This document shows positions 29,540 through 37,526 of a stretch of 64,000 bases of DNA, in pieces; within the stretch, counting starts at the first letter, position 1; each line of letters starts with the position of its first letter. The DNA is taken from NCBI RefSeq assembly GCF_003337485.1, contig NZ_QPJJ01000005.1, positions 1 to 64,000 of the forward strand, in the 5' to 3' direction. The translations under genes were made by a program, and so were the position numbers. Source of the stretch: Saliterribacillus persicus (lineage in GTDB: Bacteria; Bacillota; Bacilli; Bacillales; Amphibacillaceae). Under the pieces are notes generated by a model. It was not told the DNA's origin and searched no databases. It saw only the letters and a list, made by a program, of their open reading frames with translations.

Positions 29540-30661
29540 ATGCTAAAAAAACATACACATATACCCATTGGTCTATCTATATTGCTTTTCATATCCGGCA
29601 TAATATTGACGGTTCTATTATATAACAACTGGACATCAGAAGCCTTACATCAAACGAATTCATTAGCATCGGTCGCATCTGATGAAAATAGTCCGTTAGA
29701 TTTAAAATCAATTATTGACCGCTCTCAAAATAGTGTCGTTCAAATAGAAACATCTAATAGTATGACAGAAAAAACTGGCGCAGGTTTCTTATATAATAAT
29801 AAAGGCGATATTGTAACAAATGCTCATGTTTTAGAGGACGCGGAGCAGATTTTTGTCACGTTACATAACTCGCGTAGTTTTCCTGCAGCAATTGTAGGAA
29901 TAGGAAAAGATCACGATGTAGCTGTTATCAGAGTGCCGCAATTAGCTGAAGAGCAGCCAATATCTATTGAAAATGAAATTTTTGCTGATATTGGAGACGA
30001 GGTAATTGCTATTGGAAGCCCTACTGGAATCCAAAATGCAGTATCTATCGGGCTAGTTGTGGGAACCGATCGAAATTTCTCCATAAATGATTACAGCTAC
30101 ACAGATGTCTATCAAATCTCTGCAAACATAACACACGGAAATAGCGGTGGCCCATTAATTGATAGAGAGTCGGGTAAAGTAATTGCAATAAATGCTGCGG
30201 GTATTAGTGACAGTGATGTCGGATTTAGTATTCCTATGCCCTCTGTAAAAAAACAGATTGATACGTGGATCGAAGAAGTAGATGAATCTGAATTAGTATA
30301 CCTTACACCTATTGACCAACAGTTAAATGAAGATCAAATTATAGAAGACGCCACTAATTTGGTTGAAGTTTTTTTTCAGAATATTGCTGCTAGAGAATAC
30401 ATTAATGCTTATACATTGCTTGGAAGCAGTGAGCAAGAGGACCTTCGTTATCAAGACTTTAGAGATGATTTTATTCATGTTAGCGATATGGAAATATCCA
30501 ATATCAGTTCTGAGTACAGTAATGGTGAGGTTGAAATTAAAGTGATCGTTGATGTTACTTTAAGAAATGATGCGACCAATGAAATTAATGAGAATTGGAA
30601 TTATCAATTAATAGTAGCGAGTGAAAATGATCAGTTGAAAATATTAAACTATGATGATTAA
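29540..30661 (+). CDS. Membrane-anchored trypsin-like (HtrA-type) serine protease
   Basis: A 373-aa protein. One N-terminal helix (about 8-30) anchors a trypsin-like domain facing outside. The catalytic triad is visible: H96 in T-N-A-H-V, D126 in H-D-V-A-V, and S202 in G-N-S-G-G-P. No PDZ domain follows. Instead a roughly 110-residue C-terminal domain resembles small NTF2-like or stress-sensor domains; that resemblance is tentative. The ATG at 29540 follows GGGGGA; an upstream TTG in frame overlaps the previous gene. It probably processes envelope proteins together with its zinc-ribbon neighbour. Confidence 0.85.
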   Translation: MLKKHTHIPIGLSILLFISGIILTVLLYNNWTSEALHQTNSLASVASDENSPLDLKSIIDRSQNSVVQIETSNSMTEKTGAGFLYNNKGDIVTNAHVLEDAEQIFVTLHNSRSFPAAIVGIGKDHDVAVIRVPQLAEEQPISIENEIFADIGDEVIAIGSPTGIQNAVSIGLVVGTDRNFSINDYSYTDVYQISANITHGNSGGPLIDRESGKVIAINAAGISDSDVGFSIPMPSVKKQIDTWIEEVDESELVYLTPIDQQLNEDQIIEDATNLVEVFFQNIAAREYINAYTLLGSSEQEDLRYQDFRDDFIHVSDMEISNISSEYSNGEVEIKVIVDVTLRNDATNEINENWNYQLIVASENDQLKILNYDD

Positions 30662-30696
30662 ACATTTATACTATTTTGAGAGTAAGGTGAGCCAAT

Positions 30697-31368
30697 TTGA
30701 AATGGAGTATGTTAATCTTATTGTTCATTATTCTTGTAGGATGTGAAGAGAATGAACCAGCAATAACTAAAATAGAAGAACCACCTGCAGAAGAATCTAC
30801 TATTGAAGAAGTGCCAGAAGTAACGTTTACTGAGGAAGATAAAATACTTGAGTTCCTAATTAATGATTCTGTTATTTCAATTGATGCAAATAAAATAGGT
30901 ATCTTGAATGCCTATTTAAATACGGTAAAAAACACATCTATAGCTATCGAAAATATGGAGTTAAATCAAATAAGTCTTAACGATCAAAATGAAATTTACG
31001 TTTTAGAATTTTCCTGTTTTGAGAATAAATGCTCTTATTTATTATTAAATCAAGAAGTCAATCATGAATCTTATTTGTTGGATGACCTTACCAAATTAAA
31101 TTCATTTATTGTCTCTCCAGATGGTGTGTATACGCTATTTACACTCCAGAATTCAAAAGAAACCTACTTTAAAATTTTTAATAATCAAACATGGTCAACC
31201 GTCCCATTTACTCAAAGTTTCTTTTTACAACCTTCAACTATAATCTCATCAAGTAAATGGTTGGACAATGAGACTGCTCAGTTAAACGTTCAATATACAA
31301 ATGATGAAGAACTTCAGGCATTAGAGATGGAAAAGGAATTATTAATTAATCTTACGAACGAGGAGTAA
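30697..31368 (+). CDS. Predicted lipoprotein of unknown function
   Basis: A 223-aa protein with a short signal peptide and lipobox I-L-V-G-C (C16), then an acidic linker and a mixed alpha/beta domain holding two cysteines spaced C-F-E-N-K-C. I do not recognise a family. It starts at TTG, five bases past AAGGTGAG. It lies 35 bases after the protease and five before nfrA, so all four genes probably share one transcript. Confidence 0.75.
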   Translation: MKWSMLILLFIILVGCEENEPAITKIEEPPAEESTIEEVPEVTFTEEDKILEFLINDSVISIDANKIGILNAYLNTVKNTSIAIENMELNQISLNDQNEIYVLEFSCFENKCSYLLLNQEVNHESYLLDDLTKLNSFIVSPDGVYTLFTLQNSKETYFKIFNNQTWSTVPFTQSFFLQPSTIISSSKWLDNETAQLNVQYTNDEELQALEMEKELLINLTNEE

Positions 31369-31373
31369 TTTAT

Positions 31374-32120
31374 ATGAATTCCACGATAGATACTATTTTA
31401 AATCACCGTTCCATTCGAAAGTTTAAAAATGAACCAATTAAACAAGGTGACCTTAACCTTATTTTAGAAGCTGCTACTAAAGGATCGACCTCGAGTTATA
31501 TGATGGCGTATTCTATCATAAGTGTAACTGACCCTAGTATCAAGAAAGAACTTGCAGCAATAACCACTCAACCCTATGTTGAAAAAAATGGCCACTTATT
31601 TGTATTTTGTGCGGATTTAAACAGAAATTCTATTATGGCAACACCAGAAGAACTTAATCAAATGAAGGATAATCTCGAAAACACAGAACATCTTTTGGTA
31701 GCTACAATTGATGCAACCATATCTGCGCAAAACGCTGTAATCGCAGCAGAATCATTAGGAATTGGCATTTGTTATATCGGTAGTATTCGGAATAATATCT
31801 CTAAAGTAGACCGATTATTAAAATTACCAAAAAATGTTATCCCACTTTTCGGTTTAGTTCTAGGTTACCCCGATCATCATCCTGAGATAAAACCAAAATT
31901 ACCAATTAAGGCACTTCATTTTTTTGATACATACTTGGATAATAAAGATATTTATCCCTCTATCATTGCTTTTGATAAGCAGTTGAATGACTATTATTCC
32001 AATAGAGCAAGTAATAATCGCCAGGACAATTGGTCAAACCAAATGACACGAAAGCTTATGTCGCCCACTAGAATGGATGTTACACAATTTGTAATGAGTA
32101 AGGGCTTTAGAAAAAAATAA
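31374..32120 (+). CDS. nfrA: NADPH-dependent nitro/flavin reductase NfrA
   Basis: A 248-aa FMN enzyme of the NfsA/NfrA group. It opens M-N-S-T-I-D-T-I-L-N-H-R-S-I-R-K-F, almost the B. subtilis NfrA start, and is of equal length. The family reduces flavins, nitro compounds and quinones with NADPH. Further shared motifs are S-S-Y-M-M-A-Y-S-I-I and G-I-C-Y-I-G. It is the last gene of a four-gene run and ends at a hairpin. In B. subtilis it is stress-induced. Confidence 0.92.
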   Translation: MNSTIDTILNHRSIRKFKNEPIKQGDLNLILEAATKGSTSSYMMAYSIISVTDPSIKKELAAITTQPYVEKNGHLFVFCADLNRNSIMATPEELNQMKDNLENTEHLLVATIDATISAQNAVIAAESLGIGICYIGSIRNNISKVDRLLKLPKNVIPLFGLVLGYPDHHPEIKPKLPIKALHFFDTYLDNKDIYPSIIAFDKQLNDYYSNRASNNRQDNWSNQMTRKLMSPTRMDVTQFVMSKGFRKK

Positions 32121-32132
32121 GGACTGTAATTC

Positions 32133-32172
32133 AAAACCCATTGCTTCGCATTTATGCGTGGCAATGGGTTTT
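32133..32172. terminator. Bidirectional terminator after nfrA
   Basis: A 12-bp outer stem (aaaacccattgc / gcaatgggtttt) enclosing a second small stem (cgca / tgcg). It sits between convergent genes and touches the next stop codon. Confidence 0.8.
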
Positions 32173-32614
32173 ATTTAAAGACTAAACGACCTTCTGTTTC
32201 AATATCCACTCTTTCCTCTTCTATGAAAAATTGAGTGTGAACATATATCTTATGCTCCCCTTTATCTAACGAATCAAAATGAATAGGTTCTTGAGGATGG
32301 TAACTGAATCCCGGACGTAACGTTTTTGAGACAAAGCTTCCCGTAAAGGAGCCATTTGGCTGATCAATGGTTACCTGTGTTAAAGGTGTTCGATGCTCAA
32401 TAATGACTTCTTCTTTTCCAGTATATTCAATGGATCGAAGAACCTGCATGCCCCCTTCATGTTTTTCAACTCGAATATGTATAATAAAATCCTCATAACT
32501 TTCACTTATTTTCACCGTGTTTTCTAATTCAGCTTTTGAATTTAGGCTTATCCACCAAAATCCACCAAGAATTAACAAAATAATTAATATTGCAGAAATA
32601 TAAAGCTTCCTCAT
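32171..32614 (-). CDS. Membrane-anchored protein of unknown function
   Basis: A 147-aa protein with one N-terminal membrane helix (about 5-24), lacking a lipobox, then a beta-rich domain that would lie outside the cell. The strand-rich pattern with charged turns looks like an Ig-like fold, which is only an impression. The ATG follows GGGGTGAG. It is a lone gene, convergent with nfrA and divergent from the spore lipoprotein gene. No family recognised. Confidence 0.65.
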   Translation of the reverse strand: MRKLYISAILIILLILGGFWWISLNSKAELENTVKISESYEDFIIHIRVEKHEGGMQVLRSIEYTGKEEVIIEHRTPLTQVTIDQPNGSFTGSFVSKTLRPGFSYHPQEPIHFDSLDKGEHKIYVHTQFFIEEERVDIETEGRLVFK

Positions 32615-32831
32615 GCTGCTCTCACCCCTTCATCCTTCCATACTATATAGACGTTTAGAAACGCTAAAAGGTTTCAAATTTTATCCATTTTTTATTCTTT
32701 GAAATTTTGGGGTATAAAAATTTCACAAATACTTAGGATAAGAGTAAATATTTGTCGTTTGCACCTTAAACTGTTTCCCTCTTTATGCCTTACGTAAACG
32801 TTTCAATAAATAACAGAAGGATGGTTGATAC

Positions 32832-33281
32832 ATGAATAAAGGAATGGTTATTTTAATCGTAAGTGTTCTAAGTCTTCTCTTTGCATGTAATGCAGGAGAA
32901 AATAATGAAACCCAAACTAATACAGTGACTCCAATAAATATTGAAAAAGGTACAGACGATATTAACGGGACACTATCGAAACAGGCAACAGCAATTTTAA
33001 ATAAAAAAAATGACTTTCTTTCTTCCTACAAAATACTGGAATCAGAAAACGAATTAATCATCGCTATTAAAGTTGATTTTTTCCAACAATTCACAGAACA
33101 AAAGATTGAAAAAAAGTTAGAAAAAGAGCTAAAGGAAAAGCTTCACACAAAAAAAATAAAGGTAAGCTCTGATGAAAAAATCTATATAGAAATATCCAAA
33201 TTAGAGAATAATGAATTTACGAATACTGAGAAAAAGAAGAAATTCACGAAATTAAAAAAACTGATGAAGGATAACGCATAA
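32832..33281 (+). CDS. Small lipoprotein, possibly YhcN/YlaJ-like sporulation lipoprotein
   Basis: A 149-aa lipoprotein. The lipobox L-F-A-C gives C19. The rest is very rich in Lys and Glu, with alternating strands and helices. Size, lipobox and the position before a spoVA operon resemble YhcN/YlaJ-type spore lipoproteins. The sequence signature is weak, so the family call is tentative. Ninety-seven bases separate it from spoVAC, so it may share the transcript or have its own promoter. Confidence 0.6.
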   Translation: MNKGMVILIVSVLSLLFACNAGENNETQTNTVTPINIEKGTDDINGTLSKQATAILNKKNDFLSSYKILESENELIIAIKVDFFQQFTEQKIEKKLEKELKEKLHTKKIKVSSDEKIYIEISKLENNEFTNTEKKKKFTKLKKLMKDNA

Positions 33282-33378
33282 TATCAAGTTTATTAATAAT
33301 TATTCATAACTCTCACAAAATTAGGGAGCTTTGACTATCTAAATTATCCTACATCTTCAACCAAAAAAGGAGATCACA

Positions 33379-33831
33379 ATGGTTCAAACCCAAAATTCCT
33401 ATAAAAACCTTGTTACAAAAAAAACAGATAATCCTCCAATTTTATTAAACTGTATGAAGGCATTTGTGGTTGGTGGATTTATTTGTGTTATTGGTCAAGC
33501 ACTATCCTACTTCTATATGTATTTTTTTGATTTCACAGAGAAAACAGTTGGAAACCCTACCGTGGCTACCTTAATTTTTTTCACCATGTTACTTACAGGT
33601 TTTGGCTTTTACGACAGGATTGCTCAATTTGCTGGTGCTGGAACAGCAGTACCTGTTACAGGATTTGGCAATGCCGTGATTTCTGCAGCTATTGAGCATA
33701 GAACGGAAGGCTATGTCCAAGGTGTTGGGGGAAACATGTTTAAGCTTGCAGGTTCAGTAATCCTATTTGGTGTTTTTTCTGCTTTTGTACTTGCGCTTAT
33801 TAAAACAATTTTAAATCTATGGGGGAATTAA
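33379..33831 (+). CDS. spoVAC: Stage V sporulation protein AC
   Basis: A 150-aa integral membrane protein of the SpoVAC/SpoVAEb family, part of the channel that loads and releases Ca-dipicolinic acid in spores. Helices lie at about 25-50, 62-75, 88-105 and 120-145. The conserved segment F-A-G-A-G-T-A-V-P-V-T-G-F-G-N is present. The ATG follows AAAAAAGGAG. It overlaps tightly with spoVAD (one base apart). Confidence 0.95.
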   Translation: MVQTQNSYKNLVTKKTDNPPILLNCMKAFVVGGFICVIGQALSYFYMYFFDFTEKTVGNPTVATLIFFTMLLTGFGFYDRIAQFAGAGTAVPVTGFGNAVISAAIEHRTEGYVQGVGGNMFKLAGSVILFGVFSAFVLALIKTILNLWGN

Positions 33832-33832
33832 C

Positions 33833-34843
33833 GTGTTAAATGGAAATCAAACATGGATCTTCTCTAACAAACCAACGATAATATCCACCGGTGTTGTTGG
33901 AGGACCCTTTGAAAAAGCAGGAAAAATAAAGGCAGACTTTGATTATTTCTTCGATGATCAATGGTGTAATGAAACTTCCTTTGAAAAAGCACATACGGCA
34001 CTTATTGAAAAAGCTTCTGACTTTGCTGTTTCAAAGGCCTCTATAGCACATTCAGACATTAATTTTTTCCTTCATGGCGATCTTATTAATCAAATTACGC
34101 CTTCTAGTTTCGCTGCTAAGAAGTTAAATATACCTTACTTGGGATTATTTAGCGCATGTGCTACTTCAATGGAAGGGTTAGCTATTGGAGCTATGCTTAT
34201 TAATAGTGAAAGTGCTAACTACGTAATGACTGGTGCCGCTAGTCATAATTCTGCAGTGGAAAAGCAATTCCGCTATCCTACAGAGTATGGTAGTCAAAAA
34301 CCGAATACTTCCCAGTGGACGGCTACTGGAGCAGGTCTAGCCATCCTTTCCAAAAACGGAAAAGGACCTAAAATTACATCTGCCACAATAGGAAAAGTTA
34401 TAGATTATGACTTACACGATCCATTTCATATGGGAGCAGCGATGGCTCCTGCAGCAGCTGATACCATCTCTACACACTTAAAAGAACGAAATATAAAACC
34501 TTCTGATTACGATTTAATCATTACAGGAGATTTAGCGTATTACGGGAGAGAGTTGTGTTTATCATTGTTAGAAGAAATGAATATATCTATTCCACAAGAA
34601 AAATTTCTCGATTGTGGGCTTGAACTTTATTCCTCCTCTCAGCCAACGATGGCAGGAGGAAGTGGCTCAGCTTGCTCTGCTTTAGTTACTTACGGGCATT
34701 TTATAAATAAAATTAAAAATAAGGAATTAAACAAAATACTGGTGGTAGCTACTGGTGCTTTGCTCTCTCCTTTAACCGTTCAACAGAAACAATCTATTCC
34801 CTGCATTGCACATGCTGTATCTATCGAGAATGGAGAGGTTTAA
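33833..34843 (+). CDS. spoVAD: Stage V sporulation protein AD
   Basis: A 336-aa protein with a thiolase-like fold that binds dipicolinic acid and sits on the inner spore membrane. The thiolase-type cysteine region reads F-S-A-C-A-T-S-M-E-G, and the glycine-rich G-G-S-G-S-A-C-S-A is near the C-terminus. It begins at GTG after GGGGGAAT. SpoVAEb follows after one base. Confidence 0.95.
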   Translation: MLNGNQTWIFSNKPTIISTGVVGGPFEKAGKIKADFDYFFDDQWCNETSFEKAHTALIEKASDFAVSKASIAHSDINFFLHGDLINQITPSSFAAKKLNIPYLGLFSACATSMEGLAIGAMLINSESANYVMTGAASHNSAVEKQFRYPTEYGSQKPNTSQWTATGAGLAILSKNGKGPKITSATIGKVIDYDLHDPFHMGAAMAPAAADTISTHLKERNIKPSDYDLIITGDLAYYGRELCLSLLEEMNISIPQEKFLDCGLELYSSSQPTMAGGSGSACSALVTYGHFINKIKNKELNKILVVATGALLSPLTVQQKQSIPCIAHAVSIENGEV

Positions 34844-34844
34844 C

Positions 34845-35195
34845 ATGGTATTTCTTTCAGCATTTATAATTGGTGGCCTCATATGTGTAATTGGCCAGTT
34901 ATTAATGGATATCTATAAATTCACACCAGGGCATACATTAAGTATCTTAGTGGTAGCAGGTGCAGTTCTAGGATCAATCGGTTGGTATGATGCACTTATT
35001 GACTTTGCAGGTGCAGGTGCAACTGTTCCTATTACGAGCTTCGGTAATGCATTAGTGAATGGAGCACTAAATGAAGCCGATCAGCATGGCCTTATTGGCG
35101 TAGTAACTGGAATGTTTGAGGTAACAAGCTCAGGTATCTCTGCTGCTATCATATTTGGCATGATCGGCGCGCTTATCTTTAAAGCAAAAGGATGA
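34845..35195 (+). CDS. spoVAEb: Stage V sporulation protein AEb
   Basis: A 116-aa membrane protein similar to SpoVAC, with three or four helices and the shared segment F-A-G-A-G-A-T-V-P-I-T-S-F-G-N. The open frame reaches back to 34806 inside spoVAD. The ATG at 34845, one base after the spoVAD stop and past GGAGAGG, gives MVFLSAFIIGGLICVIG, matching family length. It completes a three-gene C-D-Eb operon; spoVAA, AB, AEa and AF are not here. Confidence 0.93.
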   Translation: MVFLSAFIIGGLICVIGQLLMDIYKFTPGHTLSILVVAGAVLGSIGWYDALIDFAGAGATVPITSFGNALVNGALNEADQHGLIGVVTGMFEVTSSGISAAIIFGMIGALIFKAKG

Positions 35196-35280
35196 TTTAT
35201 TGTACTTCAGTATATTTTGTAGTCATTTACTAAAGGATTTTAATCCTTACTTATTATTTAAAGAAACCCCCCAACTCACA

Positions 35281-35320
35281 AAAAAAAGAAGATCGCTTTA
35301 GAAAGGCGAACTTCTTTTTT
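35281..35320. terminator. Terminator after spoVAEb
   Basis: An imperfect A/T-flanked stem (aagaag-tcgc / gcga-cttctt with one mismatch and one bulge) and a T run. It lies between the spoVA operon and the convergent dehydrogenase gene. Confidence 0.65.
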
Positions 35321-35328
35321 TAACGTTT

Positions 35329-36309
35329 TTAAGAATTTGTCAATACTACTTTACCAAACTGTTTACTCTCTTTTAAATATTCAAAAGCATGTCTAGCCTC
35401 TTTCAGAGGAAAAACCGCTCCAATTTCCGGCTTAATATTGTATTCTTTAATAAATGCTAGCATTTGTGTGAGTTCTTCTTTACTTCCCATTGTTGAACCA
35501 AACATTTTGTATTGACCATAGAAAAAAGCTCTAAGATCAAATTGAAACGTATCTGCAGTAGATGAACCATAAGTAACAATCGTTCCACCTTTTTTTAATA
35601 CATCTAAAGAACGAAGAAAGGTGTCCCCTCCTATCCCTTCTATGACAACGTCAATTCTTTCATGCTTCAACTCTTCCTTCCAATCTCCGTGTGTTGAAAT
35701 AGCTTGTGAAGCACCTATTTTCTTCGCCAATTCTCTTTTCTCATTAGACCTTGAACTAGTAATAACTTTTGCACCAAGAGCAGACGCGAATTTAATAGCC
35801 AGCATATTAACACCGCCTCCAGCTCCCGGTATAAAAATGGTATCATTTTTCCTAATATTAGCTTTTGTAACGACTGCACGATAAGCGGTCAATCCAGCTA
35901 AAGCGATCACACCCGCTTCATTCCAGTCTAAATGTAATGGCTTTTTACTTACATTCTCTTCATTAGCAACAAAAATTTCAGAAAATGTACCATGTGATGG
36001 CATACCGAGAATTTCAAACTCATCTGGTGGGCTAGGAGTATTTTCTTTCCACCCAGTAAATGGGTCTATGATAACTTCATCCCCAACACTATATTCACTT
36101 ACCTTCTCCCCCACTTCTATAATAACTCCAGCACCATCTGAACCTAGTATAAGTGGTTCTTTTGAAAACTTACGCCTAGTAGGGATATTTAAATCTCGAT
36201 GATTTAGACCCGAACTTTTAACCCTGATTTTAACATCATGGGCTTCAAGCTCTGGTTCTTCCATTATACGATTTTTCAGTTCTTTACCTTCTAATACAAA
36301 TGCTTGCAC
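35329..36309 (-). CDS. Zinc-free MDR oxidoreductase (quinone-reductase/YogA-like)
   Basis: A 326-aa medium-chain dehydrogenase/reductase. The N-terminal GroES-like domain has G-L-N-H-R-D-L-N but no cysteines, so no catalytic or structural zinc can be bound. The Rossmann domain holds G-A-G-G-G-V-N at about 155-165. It probably reduces quinones or enones with NADPH. It begins at GTG, six bases past GGAGG. The DUF6884 gene lies just upstream on the same strand and may be in one operon. Confidence 0.85.
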   Translation of the reverse strand: MQAFVLEGKELKNRIMEEPELEAHDVKIRVKSSGLNHRDLNIPTRRKFSKEPLILGSDGAGVIIEVGEKVSEYSVGDEVIIDPFTGWKENTPSPPDEFEILGMPSHGTFSEIFVANEENVSKKPLHLDWNEAGVIALAGLTAYRAVVTKANIRKNDTIFIPGAGGGVNMLAIKFASALGAKVITSSRSNEKRELAKKIGASQAISTHGDWKEELKHERIDVVIEGIGGDTFLRSLDVLKKGGTIVTYGSSTADTFQFDLRAFFYGQYKMFGSTMGSKEELTQMLAFIKEYNIKPEIGAVFPLKEARHAFEYLKESKQFGKVVLTNS

Positions 36310-36328
36310 AATAATCCTCCTTCTCTAA

Positions 36329-36793
36329 TCATCTTCCATCATGAATTTTCTTATTTTCAAGCACTGCACTTTTTAATCGTGCTTGCATATCTCCAATACC
36401 TTTTGACCCATCAAGCGGAAATTGGATACTTTTTGCTTGATGAAAAATAGACGAAATAATTGGTTGATACTTTTTCCCTGTAAGTACAACGATATTATCA
36501 AATCCCGTCAAATTTTTTTCTTCAATTTGTTCTTTTAACCTTTCGATAGAAATTGTTTTTTTTCCTTTTTGTCCAAAAGTTAAGTCATAGTTTTCAGGAA
36601 CAATGTCGTGCGGTAACAAAAAGCCGTGTTTCGCTGATATTATTATCCAGTCATTAAAAAATTTCTTTGCGTACTGTTCTGCTAAACGATGAAAGGTTCC
36701 AATGTAAGCTTCTTCAGCAGAAACAGCTCCCTCTGATGGATACTTGTCCCATATTTTTTTCTTGCCACATGGAATGATACAAATTGCAGACAC
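36329..36793 (-). CDS. DUF6884 family protein
   Basis: A 154-aa soluble protein. The N-terminus I-I-P-C-G-K-K-K-I-W and the block I-S-A-K-H-G-F-L-L-P are hallmarks of a family I know as DUF6884. Both carry conserved Cys, Lys and His residues that suggest a catalytic or nucleotide-binding site. The activity is unknown to me. It begins at GTG after AAGGA. It lies 19 bases before the MDR reductase gene on the same strand. Confidence 0.75.
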   Translation of the reverse strand: MSAICIIPCGKKKIWDKYPSEGAVSAEEAYIGTFHRLAEQYAKKFFNDWIIISAKHGFLLPHDIVPENYDLTFGQKGKKTISIERLKEQIEEKNLTGFDNIVVLTGKKYQPIISSIFHQAKSIQFPLDGSKGIGDMQARLKSAVLENKKIHDGR

Positions 36794-36933
36794 AGTATTT
36801 CCTTCTTTCTACTTTTAATATGTATAGCCTAATTATACTGGAGCAAAAAAAAGAAGCAAAATATATGAAGACATAAAATATTCAAAAAATAGTTCTTATT
36901 AAAATCTCTGAATAAAATCTTATAAAAACAACA

Positions 36934-36948
36934 ATGTAATCGCTTACT
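36934..36948 (+). promoter_or_regulatory. cre site (CcpA) upstream of ilv-leu
   Basis: The sequence atgtaatcgcttact fits all 15 positions of the cre consensus WTGNAANCGNWNNCW. Its centre is about 88 bases before the expected start of promoter P1. B. subtilis ilvB has an activating cre at about that distance. Confidence 0.75.
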
Positions 36949-36966
36949 GATTTTGCGCTTTTTTGC

Positions 36967-36981
36967 AAAAGTCAGAAAATT
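36967..36981 (+). promoter_or_regulatory. CodY-like box upstream of ilv-leu
   Basis: aaaagtcagaaaatt matches 12 of 15 positions of AATTTTCWGAAAATT. It ends 12 bases before the P1 -35. CodY represses ilv-leu in relatives when branched-chain amino acids are plentiful. Three mismatches is within the range of working sites. Confidence 0.6.
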
Positions 36982-36993
36982 TATAAAAAGCGG

Positions 36994-37022
36994 TTGACCT
37001 ACACCTAAAATGGTTGTATTAT
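36994..37022 (+). promoter_or_regulatory. ilv-leu promoter P1
   Basis: TTGACC, a 17-base spacer, then TATTAT; each box is one base off consensus. It lies downstream of the cre and CodY-like sites and about 110 bases before the T-box leader. Confidence 0.7.
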
Positions 37023-37081
37023 TGTCGTCAATCAGATAAATTATTATTTCATCAATACCAACATTATTTGTTTCATTTATA

Positions 37082-37111
37082 TAGACATACCACGAAAAAG
37101 TTTGGTATGAT
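37082..37111 (+). promoter_or_regulatory. ilv-leu promoter P2
   Basis: TAGACA, an 18-base spacer, then TATGAT. Transcription would begin near 37118, right at the base of T-box stem I. Sequence alone cannot say whether P1, P2 or both are used. Confidence 0.6.
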
Positions 37112-37130
37112 AGTAAATAGTATATGAATT

Positions 37131-37446
37131 AAAGTCGAGTAAAGCGATGAAGGGAATAAAAGAATAAGCAACTGTATTTTTAGAGAGTCGAGGATGGTGG
37201 AAACTCGATAATGCTACTTATTCTGATACTCATCCCTGAGTGTTAAACTGAAAAACTTTTTTAAAAGTAGGTTTAACCGGGTGTTACTTAGCACCCGTTA
37301 TCAAAAGGAAGCGTCTTTACGCTTTTAGAGGCAATATTTGCGAAAATATTGTAAATCAGGGTGGTACCGTGAAAAGATAAGACCTTTTCTCCCTTGAATG
37401 ATGATGTTTTTTTACATCTCAATCAAGATAGAAAAGGTCTTTTTTA
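37131..37446 (+). promoter_or_regulatory. Leucine T-box leader of ilvBHC-leuABCD
   Basis: A tRNA-sensing riboswitch. The T-box sequence agggtggtaccgtg is at 37358-37371. Stem I has paired agaataag / cttattct arms, and the specifier loop holds CTC at 37229-37231, a leucine codon, followed by A. The terminator stem (agaccttttct with agaaaaggtct) spans about 37379-37446 and ends in a T run. Uncharged tRNA-Leu pairing at CUC should stabilise the antiterminator and switch on the operon. Confidence 0.93.
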
Positions 37447-37526
37447 TATCCACATTCATAATTAGTTGAAGTTACAAAATACTAACTAAAATAAGCTTAT
37501 AGTTTTTCAAATTAGGAGGGATTAGA

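Noticed and set aside
32797-32811. cre-like sequence acgtaaacgtttcaa before the spore lipoprotein gene
   Set aside because: Two mismatches at key consensus positions, and no reason to expect catabolite control there; kept only as a note.
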